DNA from: an uncultured archaeon
GTDB taxonomy: Archaea; Thermoplasmatota; Thermoplasmata; Thermoplasmatales; Thermoplasmataceae
NCBI GenBank assembly: GCA_000965745.1
Contig: CP009479.1
Location: forward strand, 186,001 to 250,000
Direction: 5' to 3'
Length of the DNA: 64,000 nucleotides
Of the stretch, positions 35,930 to 42,596 are shown piece by piece. Positions within the stretch are counted from its first letter, which is position 1. Each line of letters begins with the position of its first letter. The position numbers and the translations under genes were made by a program. The notes beneath the pieces are model-generated. The model was given only the letters and a program-made list of their open reading frames with translations, made no database searches and was not told the DNA's origin.

Positions 35930-36310
35930 ATGGAAATCTCCGCTTTTCTGAAGATTGTCGAAAATGAATATATGGAAGCATTGCGAAAGTTCAACTCCAA
36001 ATGGGAAAAAAATGGCAAAAGCCCGCCATCGTTTGTGGATTCGGCAGATTACGGGGATCTGAATCAGTTCAAGCAGTGGTTTGCATACGCTCTGGAAGTA
36101 ACTGAAATCAATTCCTCTGAGCCGACCACTCCTGAAGAGATAATATACAGAGCTGCCCTGCACAAATCCTCTATCAACCCTGAGAAGCCCGTATATCCAA
36201 GGATAATAAGCGCGCTATCCCTCTTCCAGGTGGAAGAGTTGGCAAAAATGTTCGGGCGGGAAAGGGCTGATGAATTGGCATATGCCATAAAAGAGCATCT
36301 GGAAAGCTGA
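35930..36310 (+). CDS. Uncharacterised family protein, copy 1
   Basis: 126 residues, no recognised family. Helical: FLKIVENEYMEALRKFNS at the start and ISALSLFQVEELAKMFGRER near the end, with Pro-rich linkers. It is a paralog of 37047-37538, with the same block order (FVKLVEEEYMNVLRESNS; ISALSLFSKDDFEAIFG). tcttatag about 28 bases before ATG 35930 fits leaderless transcription. The pair face each other across a 736-base gap. No membrane segment. Confidence 0.65.
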   Translation: MEISAFLKIVENEYMEALRKFNSKWEKNGKSPPSFVDSADYGDLNQFKQWFAYALEVTEINSSEPTTPEEIIYRAALHKSSINPEKPVYPRIISALSLFQVEELAKMFGRERADELAYAIKEHLES

Positions 36311-37046
36311 AGCTTGCCACGGATGCCTTCAACGTATTGGGAAACTCACCCTACATGCCTGACAGTAAGATACATAACCGGGCAGGATATTGAAGGGTTC
36401 TGTTCCGTGAAAGACACCATGGACAGGATGGGGGGACCATGCTGGACTATTCTGAAAGCAACCCATTTTTGGCATCAAGGCAAGGCCCATTTTTACACAA
36501 ATATCCTGCGCGGCAATACCGGGTGTTTTCTCCTATACAACTTTGTGGACCGTGGGCATCATCCCTGCACTATCTTCACCCTTTGATGGTCATTCATTTT
36601 TAAGGCGAGGACGTTTCCCTCTGGTTTATTCAACAAAACGTTCCTGTCAATTTGTAGTGATATTATTGACAGGTAGCTTGCTTATTCTATAACATGCAAG
36701 AGTGCTAATTTATTGGTTCAGGCACAACCTGCAGTAGTACAGGAAGGCAATGACAGGATGATTGGGAAAGCGGAGAGGATCCATCATAATCCGTTCAGAT
36801 CCATGAGGCGTCTTGCGGGAGTTCCTTTATTTAGCTTGAGTGTCGGCTTCATATGATGTTGTTAGGCGTAAAAAGAGACAGGCTGGTGATTTTCGTCATG
36901 GATATTGGAAAACGCAACAGCGTCAATGATGGCTATTAAGGGTAGGTAAATTTTTGGCCGGAATAAAACAAATGCAGGAGAACTGATATACTATGATTAT
37001 TGGACTGCCCCTATATGGAATTCCGCAATTCTTCCAATATGGCTTT
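36311..37046. other. 736-base gap between two inverted paralogs; one inverted repeat
   Basis: No frame here has family features. The only clear structure is cctgtcaat (36643-36651) and attgacagg (36665-36673), a perfect 9-bp inverted repeat around a 13-base AT-rich spacer. Weak open frames exist on the plus strand but without promoter or similarity. It may be remains of lost genes in the island. Confidence 0.4.
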
Positions 37047-37538
37047 TCACGCGTCGTTCACATATTCTGCGTCCGCGTTGCTAGGTCTCCAAAACGATTT
37101 CTTTCTGCCTATCTCCCTCATCACGAGTTCGCAATGTTCAAAACACACCCTGAACTGGCAGACAGAAACGTCCACATCAGTGCCCCTCTCAAACATGGAT
37201 TTCCTGGCAACCCCAAAAATGGCCTCAAAGTCATCCTTGCTGAAAAGGGACAAGGCGCTTATGAGCTTGGGGTGCCGGAGCTCATAAGGTTGAGCAAAGG
37301 ACCTTGAGATGGCTGCGTGTACGAGGACGTCCTCCGGACTTACGCTCACGTCATCTATTATTATATCGGCAGTCCTGAGAGCCATGGTCAACCAATTCCT
37401 GAATTTTTGAACTCCTGAACAAATATATTCCGGAAAATGTCCCTTGGTAAAACCATACTGATTCTTCAGCGAGTTGGATTCCCTCAGCACGTTCATGTAT
37501 TCTTCTTCTACAAGTTTGACGAATGCTGCGCTGTACAT
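37047..37538 (-). CDS. Uncharacterised family protein, copy 2
   Basis: 163 residues. The first 125 residues align by eye with copy 1 on the other strand (EEEYMNVLRESNSLKNQYG; PEDVLVHAAISRSF; HPKLISALSLF). After FGVAR the sequence goes on for about 45 residues (SVCQFRVCFEHCELVM...EYVNDA) that copy 1 lacks, which may be a divergent tail or a read-through after a frame change. Start ATG 37538. Function unknown. Confidence 0.6.
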   Translation of the reverse strand: MYSAAFVKLVEEEYMNVLRESNSLKNQYGFTKGHFPEYICSGVQKFRNWLTMALRTADIIIDDVSVSPEDVLVHAAISRSFAQPYELRHPKLISALSLFSKDDFEAIFGVARKSMFERGTDVDVSVCQFRVCFEHCELVMREIGRKKSFWRPSNADAEYVNDA

Positions 37539-37714
37539 AACGAAAGAAATACATTTATTAAGATAAGACGGGCATATTAATAGTAAGGTTAATCAAATTA
37601 TCTAGATTTATATAAATACTCCTCAGGCTGTGTGCCTGATTAGGAACGGATACTACCCTATACTGTGTTATTCCGACGAAAAACAGATATAGGCAAACTG
37701 ATAACCTGTTATTG

Positions 37715-37921
37715 ATGGACAGTACATACATTGAACTCAAGAAGAACATTCTGATGGGGATCCGGCTCGCCAGGGAGAAAACCAAAGAAATGCTTGCAAA
37801 TGCAATGGACAGCGAACAGTCTGCAATAAAAAAGGTGCTGCTTGAAATCGTGGGGCTGGAAGAGAGCATGAAAGGCTACGATCCGCTTGATGTAGCTGCA
37901 TTGGTTTCAAGGCTGAAATGA
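37715..37921 (+). CDS. Small helical protein, 68 residues
   Basis: MDSTYIELKKNILMGIRLAR begins a fully helical, charged sequence ending in DPLDVAALVSRLK. agatatagg centred about 26 bases before ATG 37715 supports a leaderless start there rather than at TTG 37712. No family recognised. Located at the left edge of the toxin-antitoxin island, just before an AbiEii fragment; it could be a small partner or antitoxin, but nothing shows this. Confidence 0.5.
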   Translation: MDSTYIELKKNILMGIRLAREKTKEMLANAMDSEQSAIKKVLLEIVGLEESMKGYDPLDVAALVSRLK

Positions 37922-37984
37922 AATTGGATTAAAGGATCGGTTTTGACTGTTCACTAGTCGCAAAAAAAAATTGAGTTTTACTCA

Positions 37985-38122
37985 ATAGAATATGATGAGA
38001 GCCTACTTATGGAAAGAGTGCGGAAGTTAAAGCCTCAATGGCTAAAGGAAATCCATGCTCTTGTAAGGGAAGTTCCTGATTTCGAAGGCATCATTTCAAC
38101 TTTGCAGGAATATTTCACCTGA
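37985..38122 (+). pseudogene. C-terminal fragment of an AbiEii-type toxin
   Basis: The frame IEYDESLLMERVRKLKPQW then LKEIHALVREVPDFEGIIS and a stop after LQEYFT matches, nearly residue for residue, the C-terminus of the AbiEii gene at 39.8 kb when that gene is read past its frameshift (YDEEALMKRV...VKEVPDFD...LREYFV). The rest of the toxin is absent here. It shows that a second abiEii copy once lay at this place. Confidence 0.6.
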
Positions 38123-38271
38123 TATAATTTTGTTTTTGGTGAGACTTGCATCGACAATCACCATTAAGATCGCGTCGAGATGGTTGAATAGAATTTACCT
38201 TGAGAACACGTTAAATTGATCTACCTGAAAATGACATAGGAAAATGGCTTGCTAAAAGAGGAAAACAATGA

Positions 38272-38490
38272 TGGGACCACTGGGGTTTGGACCCAGATCT
38301 GCTTGTTACTCCAGGATTCATAATTCTACTTGACACATCGCCATAATGCGTACAGGTTGTCACCATCAGCAGTTCTTGCACATGACCGATACTATTCTAT
38401 TCATCATGATATTTTTATATTTGTGTTCCTGCTTGATATATTATGCCCACCTCAGACTAATACAAGTCACTGGTGTCAAGATCAACTGAA
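38272..38490 (-). pseudogene. Degenerate copy of the tRNA-Trp 3' exon and intron
   Basis: 38272-38330 aligns without gaps to 41755-41813 (3' exon and start of the intron of tRNA-Trp); the first 29 bases differ at three places, the next 30 at about eleven. After an insertion of about 135 bases, agtcactggtgtcaagatca (38466-38485) resembles the next part of the intron. Same orientation as the intact gene 3.5 kb away. The acceptor-stem and T-arm mismatches and missing 5' half mean it is not a functional tRNA. Confidence 0.6.
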
Positions 38491-38525
38491 ATTTTTGACA
38501 CAGAAGAATTTCAGGTAGGGAAGGA

Positions 38526-38764
38526 TTCTACACTATAGCTGCATTCAGTCTGCACCAGTCACTCGAACTGTTACTGAAGGCCAATCTGTTTTCACCTGTG
38601 GCAAAGGAGCTAAGCAACTCATACCCCATGGAGTATGCGTTGCTGGAAGAGACTACCTAACCGCAAAGTGCTACTCACGTGACTTCTCAGGCGAGGAGGT
38701 GTCCAGGCTTGTGGAAGCAGTCAGAGAGAGTGAAAAGAATTGGAGAAACTTGCTGACCGTATAA
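38526..38764 (+). pseudogene. Broken HEPN-domain gene
   Basis: Frame from 38526 gives FYTIAAFSLHQSLELLLKAN, the HEPN helix pair, and stops after LLEETT; a shifted frame continues AGRDYLTAKCYSRDFSGEEV and SRLVEAVRESEKNW to a stop at 38764, which is the usual end of this HEPN group. A frameshift near 38650 and no clear start codon indicate decay. It overlaps the start of the nucleotidyltransferase gene by about 25 bases, the normal arrangement of HEPN/MNT toxin-antitoxin pairs. Confidence 0.55.
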
Positions 38765-39054
38765 AAAGGAGAAGAGATACATTCGAAAATCTTGAGGCCG
38801 GACTGGGCCTCATAAAAAAGGCAGCAGTTGATCTCGACCCCCATGCAGAGGTTTATCTTTTTGGTTCAACAGCATCAACAGGGAGTAAAATTGCAGGAGA
38901 CATTGACGTTCTCATAGTAACAGAGATGAAACCAGATGTGGTAATAACCCACTTCTGGAAAATGGGATTTTCTGACCCGTTTGAATTCCACGTCAGAACG
39001 GCGGATCAGGCAGCACCATATTTCAGGAGAGACAATCCCAGGAGAATACAATAA
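38740..39054 (+). CDS. Minimal nucleotidyltransferase (MNT) domain protein
   Basis: 104 residues from TTG 38740. Contains the polymerase-beta-type signature LFGSTASTGSKIAGDIDVLIV, with the Gly-Ser and Asp-x-Asp of MNT proteins. In HEPN/MNT modules the MNT protein neutralises the HEPN RNase, in some cases by adding AMP groups. Its HEPN partner just upstream is frameshifted, so this may be an orphan antitoxin. The AT-rich stretch after it has no gene before the AbiE pair. Confidence 0.7.
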   Translation: MEKLADRIKRRRDTFENLEAGLGLIKKAAVDLDPHAEVYLFGSTASTGSKIAGDIDVLIVTEMKPDVVITHFWKMGFSDPFEFHVRTADQAAPYFRRDNPRRIQ

Positions 39055-39158
39055 AATGTGATTATTATTTTATTTAACACAACAATAGCTACCCATACAT
39101 TTGTACGTAATCATCCATATTATAGTATGGTTTATAACGTACAGATGTGTATTTCATT

Positions 39159-39832
39159 GTGAAGAGGGAAGACTTCGTGGATTACCTTATCTCAAACAGA
39201 ATACGGGTGTCCATGTTCATGAAGCCGCCAGGATCTTCGGAAAACCGGAAAAATATGTTTCCATGAGACTTTCACAGATGCCAAGGATCAAGCGGGCTAC
39301 GCGCGGAATATATTATCTACAGGACACGGACATTGGTGAGATAGCCACCAGCATTGCTTCACCGTCCTATATAAGTCTTCTATCCGCATTCGCATTGCTT
39401 GTGGCAACTACACAGATTCCCCTGGAAATACAGGTAATCAGTCCTGTGCAGCGTGATTCGCTTTATTTGGAGGGCTACAGAATCAAATTCATAAAACTAG
39501 GCAGGGATCGGATCTTCGGGTACGCCAGAATTAACTCGACCATGATTGCAACACTCGAGAAGGCAATAATCGACTAGCTCTATCTTAACATGTACACGGA
39601 TGAAGCCCTGGAGGTTGCGGTTGAGAACATATCCGGAATCGATGCTGACAAACTCATGGAATACGGCATAAGGATGAAATCCCGGGCTGCTTTGAACAGA
39701 CTAGGCTTCCTTATGGAAAAAGCCGGGATGAATGCAGAAAAGATCATGCCCCTGAAGTCCGAAAGATACGTTAAGTTTGGCCACGAGGGAGATAAAAGGG
39801 ACAGAAAGTGGAGAGTAATACATGCTTACTAG
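39159..39832 (+). pseudogene. AbiEi-type antitoxin/regulator, broken
   Basis: Three pieces of one gene. From GTG 39159: VKREDFVDYLISNRIRVS (helix-turn-helix start); a frame change gives HVHEAARIFGKPEKYVSMRL and RATRGIYYLQDTDIGEIA to a TAG at 39575; the same frame goes on as LYLNMYTDEALEVAVENISG to 39832. Together they make a full-length AbiEi layout. One frameshift plus one nonsense codon make it probably inactive, unless ATG 39590 restarts a C-terminal piece. It overlaps abiEii by 11 bases. Confidence 0.65.
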
Positions 39833-40573
39833 AGAAGAGCTGGCAGAGACGCCCGTTGATTTTAACCTGTACCAGAAGGAAAAGGACTACCTCCAGCATA
39901 TCGTTCTCTCCAGAATATACTCATGGGCTGGCACAGGATTCACTTTCAAAGGTGGTACATCCCTGCAGAAATGCTACGGACTGGACCGGTTTTCAGAAGA
40001 TCTTGACTTTACAGCAGCTGGGGAGTTCAAAAAGGAATCAATTGAAAAGTCCCTGGAGGAAGTCAGAAGATACTACCCGGCTACAATAGAGCAGAAGGAT
40101 AACCCATTTTCAGTCAGCTACAGACTCAAGATTGAGGGTCCTTTGTACCATGGACCCCTCTCACTTCAGACCATAAGGGTGGAGATAAGCATGAGGGAAA
40201 ACGTTTTGCTGGAGACAATAAACCGCACTGTTACACCACTCTACGGCGATCTGAGGCCCTACACAGTTCTGTTCATGAACCCTAGGGAGATACTGGCAGA
40301 AAAGATAATGGCGCTGATGACGCGCACCAAGACAAGGGATCTTTACGACGTAAATTTCCTGATCCGGAAGAAAGTGGAACTCGATGTTTCACTGGTAGAA
40401 AAAAAGCTTGACTATTATTCCATGAAATATGATGAAGAAGCGCTGATGAAGAAGCGCTGATGAAGAGAGTCGGAACTTTGAGATCACAATGGGTGAAGGA
40501 GATTCCCGCCCTTGTGAAAGAGGTACCGGATTTTGACGCCACTGTATCAGTGCTGCGGGAATATTTTGTATGA
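39822..40573 (+). pseudogene. AbiEii-type nucleotidyltransferase toxin, C-terminus frameshifted
   Basis: The type IV toxin of the AbiE system. FKGGTSLQKCYGLDRFSEDL is the family nucleotidyltransferase signature near residue 47; RPYTVLFMNPREILAEKIMA and RTKTRDLYDVNFLIRKK follow. The open frame ends at 40460 after 212 residues because a 14-bp unit (gaagaagcgctgat) is present twice at 40434-40461. Removing one copy restores a frame through LRSQWVKEIPALVKEVPDFD to a stop at 40573, the normal family C-terminus. The catalytic part is intact, so some activity is possible. Confidence 0.75.
40434..40461. repeat. 14-bp tandem duplication inside abiEii
   Basis: gaagaagcgctgat occurs twice head to tail. 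The second copy adds 14 bases and shifts the reading frame, ending the toxin early. Confidence 0.85.
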
Positions 40574-40753
40574 TCTGCATTATGATGCCATCGATAACGC
40601 CATAAGATCAGAAAAGTAATAGTTTCGGAGTTGCATTGTAGTGATTTTGTATGAAAACTGCAAATAAGTCTTCCTTGTTAAAAATAAAAACAATGGTTGG
40701 AGAACTGTGATCTTAACCTTAATTCAAAGGATTGTTATGATTCTGGGAGAGAC

Positions 40754-41191
40754 TCATGAACCTTCCTTGAGGAAGTGCCTGATATGTTCATTGAAAACAC
40801 TGAAGTCATCAAGTCCTTCGTTTAAGAGGTTGTAAGCTACAATGTCGTCTATTTTTCCATATCTGTGTACTACAATATTTCGGAATTTTCTCATAGACAG
40901 GATCTTCAAGGAAAGGCTTGCGTGAAGTATTCCTTTATTCCTCAGGTTTTCAATTACGTCTTCTTCACTCGAAGGAATTCCAAGGGAAAGATCTGCATTA
41001 ATTATATGGCATATATCAAACACGTTTTCTATTGCGAATTCTGCCCGCTTGTATATCCCGTCCTTGATAATGCCAAGTCTGGAGAAATCATCAACATTGG
41101 CAGGGAGGTTCTCCTTTATGATCTCAACACTCTCCTCTATTTCTGTAATCTTTGTATAGATCAGGGTGTCCCTTATTCCGTCTGCCCTCAA
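40754..41191 (-). CDS. hepT: HepT-like (DUF86/HEPN) ribonuclease toxin
   Basis: 145 residues, all helical. KFRNIVVHRYGKIDD holds the RNxxxH active site of HEPN ribonucleases (here RNIVVH), in the DUF86/HepT arrangement with a following Tyr used for AMP modification. Its start overlaps the end of the upstream nucleotidyltransferase by 4 bases, typical of MntA/HepT pairs where MntA AMPylates HepT to silence it. Unlike the other toxin modules nearby, no lesion is visible. Confidence 0.82.
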   Translation of the reverse strand: MRADGIRDTLIYTKITEIEESVEIIKENLPANVDDFSRLGIIKDGIYKRAEFAIENVFDICHIINADLSLGIPSSEEDVIENLRNKGILHASLSLKILSMRKFRNIVVHRYGKIDDIVAYNLLNEGLDDFSVFNEHIRHFLKEGS

Positions 41192-41583
41192 TGAATCGCC
41201 TCTTTCCCTATGTAATCGAAGAACCTTGGCCTGAATTCATCGTAGTCCTCGATTGTTTCGTATGCCACGAGGTAAACCTGCTGCATATCCCTTGAATAAA
41301 GTAGCTTGCCCTTGAAAACTTCTATCTTTATGTAAAGAGGCAGCTGCCTGAATAACTTGATATCGAACAGATCGCTGCTGATCACTGACATAGCCTGCAA
41401 AACAAAATCGAAGGCTTCCTTATCGGTGCCTTTGATCCTTATGCAGAGATCGATATCCGAACCTTTGTGTGCTTTGTCAATAGCTACGGACCCGTAAAGG
41501 AATATGAATTCTATATTTTCGCTTTCATCAAGGGCGAGGATTTTATCCACCGCATCCTTTATCGTTTCCTCTCTGGTCTGCAT
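41188..41583 (-). CDS. mntA: MntA-like nucleotidyltransferase antitoxin
   Basis: 131 residues. FLYGSVAIDKAHKGSDIDLC is exactly the G-S-x10-D-x-D signature of MntA antitoxins, which add AMP to the Tyr of the cognate HepT. C-terminal EVFKGKLLYSRD fits the family. First gene of the two-gene message with hepT. The pair sits directly beside tRNA-Trp at the right end of the island. Confidence 0.82.
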   Translation of the reverse strand: MQTREETIKDAVDKILALDESENIEFIFLYGSVAIDKAHKGSDIDLCIRIKGTDKEAFDFVLQAMSVISSDLFDIKLFRQLPLYIKIEVFKGKLLYSRDMQQVYLVAYETIEDYDEFRPRFFDYIGKEAIH

Positions 41584-41754
41584 CTTGTATCAACCTGGGT
41601 TGCAGTGTTTACCTGCTTTATTCTAATAATCGGATTCGATAAAAATATATTGCAGGAACAATGGTGCGAGTGTTGACAGGAAAGAATTGAACCTGGCACG
41701 ACATTTGTGCTCAATTGAAGATTTATGAAAAACTGGTACATGACCTACAATATG

Positions 41755-41896
41755 TGGGAGCACTGGGATTTGAACCCAGATCTACGGGTCTCTTCCCGGT
41801 TCATAGTTCCAGTCACTCATCATCAAGATCAGTTGACCCATAGCTAATCATACCCTGACTGGAGCCCGCTAGGATGCCTGACTACCCCATGCTCCC
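41755..41896 (-). tRNA. tRNA-Trp (CCA) with 69-base intron
   Basis: Exon 1 is 41859-41896: acceptor gggagca, D arm with G18-G19, anticodon stem gcggg, loop C32 T33 CCA G37. Exon 2 is 41755-41789: A38, stem cccgt, variable agat, T arm ctggg-ttcaaat-cccag, acceptor tgctccc and A73. CCA is not encoded. The intron lies between 37 and 38, the usual archaeal place. A relaxed bulge-helix-bulge can be drawn: C32, T33 and C35 pair with G67, A66 and G64 of the intron (C34-A65 mismatched), bulges A36-G37-T1 and A68-G69-A38. TTTTT about 25 bases downstream may end transcription. Confidence 0.93.
41790..41858 (-). ncRNA. Box C/D guide RNA within the tRNA-Trp intron
   Basis: In order: box C atgatta (41851-41845), D' ctga (41832-41829), C' atgatga (41823-41817), D atga (41804-41801). 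The nine bases ctatgggtc, ending two bases before D', pair with gacccgtag of the 3' exon (one G-U); the fifth base before D' faces C39. The seven bases gactgga before D pair with tccagtc across exon 1 and the intron start; the fifth base before D faces C34. Thus it predicts 2'-O-methylation at 34 and 39, the same two positions guided by haloarchaeal tRNA-Trp introns. Confidence 0.8.
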
Positions 41897-41897
41897 A

Positions 41898-41966
41898 TTA
41901 GGTCTTGTTTGCTCTACGCTGCCTTTTCAGTCTTCTTATTTTCTTCTTTCTCCACTTCCATCGCAT
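41898..41966 (-). CDS. rpl41e: Ribosomal protein eL41
   Basis: ATG 41966 to TAA 41898 encodes 22 residues with 14 Lys/Arg. [18 protein letters not shown] matches eL41 (yeast and archaeal forms have KWRKK..RRLKRKRR), the smallest ribosomal protein, a single helix at the subunit bridge. An in-frame TTG at 42005 would give 35 residues and lies about 26 bases from a TATA-like run (aattaatatt, 42027-42036), so a longer form or a 39-base leader are both possible. The stop codon ends one base before tRNA-Trp begins. Confidence 0.85.
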   Translation of the reverse strand: MRWKWRKKKIRRLKRQRRANKT

Positions 41967-42254
41967 TTTTCCGCGCTTTTTCCAGTCGCGTGAGCTTCTT
42001 TTCAACGTTTCACCTCAGTTTTGTAATTCAATTAATATTCAGGGAGAGATATTATTATCTCGTGCTTTTTGTAATCCCTTCTTATTATTTAATCATACTT
42101 CGTATTTCAGCGTCAGGAACAACTTTTGCATTGCTAAGCTGTTAATGCCCATCTCGAAGGTATGCAGTTCTGGGAAATAATCAGCACACTCTTAAGGTTT
42201 GCTCAACCGGAAGTGGTTCAAGAAAATTTATCTACCAGGTGCCATTGTTGATTC
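41967..42254. other. Divergent promoter region of eL41/tRNA-Trp and the 42.3 kb gene
   Basis: aattaatatt at 42027-42036 reads as a TATA box for the minus-strand eL41-tRNA message. aatttatct near 42226-42234 serves GTG 42255 on the plus strand. Nothing else is seen. Confidence 0.45.
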
Positions 42255-42596
42255 GTGGAAGACGAGATCAGCCAGTATCTGAAGAACATCTTCAAGACCA
42301 TGCCGTCTGAGGAGCTTTATTTTGAGGCGCTCAGAGACATAATGAAAGATCTGGTTAAGGAGTATCTGAGAAAGAAGATAAATGAAAATCCTGAACTCAA
42401 GAAATCCATTGCCGAAGTTCTCCAGGAATACATGGAAGGAAAGCTCAAGGAATACGATTCAATGGCCAAGATGGCAAAGATCACCGCCAAAATTGGAGTC
42501 CTGACAACACCTCAATCAATCAGGGATGAAGCAATAGGAGATTTCATGAACGTCTTCCAGAAGGAAATTGAGGAAATAATCAGGAAAACCTTCTGA
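42255..42596 (+). CDS. Uncharacterised helical protein, 113 residues
   Basis: Starts with GTG 42255, supported by a TATA-like box about 26 bases upstream. Entirely helical and charged (QYLKNIFKTMPSEELYFEAL, EYLRKKINENPELKKSIAEV, KEIEEIIRKTF). No domain recognised. It runs convergent and end to end with the DNA polymerase D subunit gene. Possibly a lineage-specific protein of Thermoplasmata. Confidence 0.6.
   Translation: MEDEISQYLKNIFKTMPSEELYFEALRDIMKDLVKEYLRKKINENPELKKSIAEVLQEYMEGKLKEYDSMAKMAKITAKIGVLTTPQSIRDEAIGDFMNVFQKEIEEIIRKTF

Noticed and set aside
36314-36586. 90-codon plus-strand frame between the inverted paralogs
   Set aside because: Composition rich in Cys, His and Trp, no helix or domain pattern; probably chance.
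36643-36673. Inverted repeat as ends of a transposon
   Set aside because: Only 13 bases separate the arms, too short to hold a gene; kept as a possible hairpin only.
38330-38518. 62-codon frame inside the degenerate tRNA-Trp copy
   Set aside because: Lies within the insertion and intron-like sequence; no coding character.
39575-39577. In-frame TAG in AbiEi as a pyrrolysine codon
   Set aside because: No pyrrolysine genes seen, the gene carries another frameshift, and the family has no such residue; simple decay is more likely.
41909-42180. Plus-strand hydrophobic frames opposite eL41 (many Phe, Leu)
   Set aside because: They are the antisense of the Lys/Arg-rich eL41 gene and its upstream region, which explains the Phe/Leu/Ser richness.
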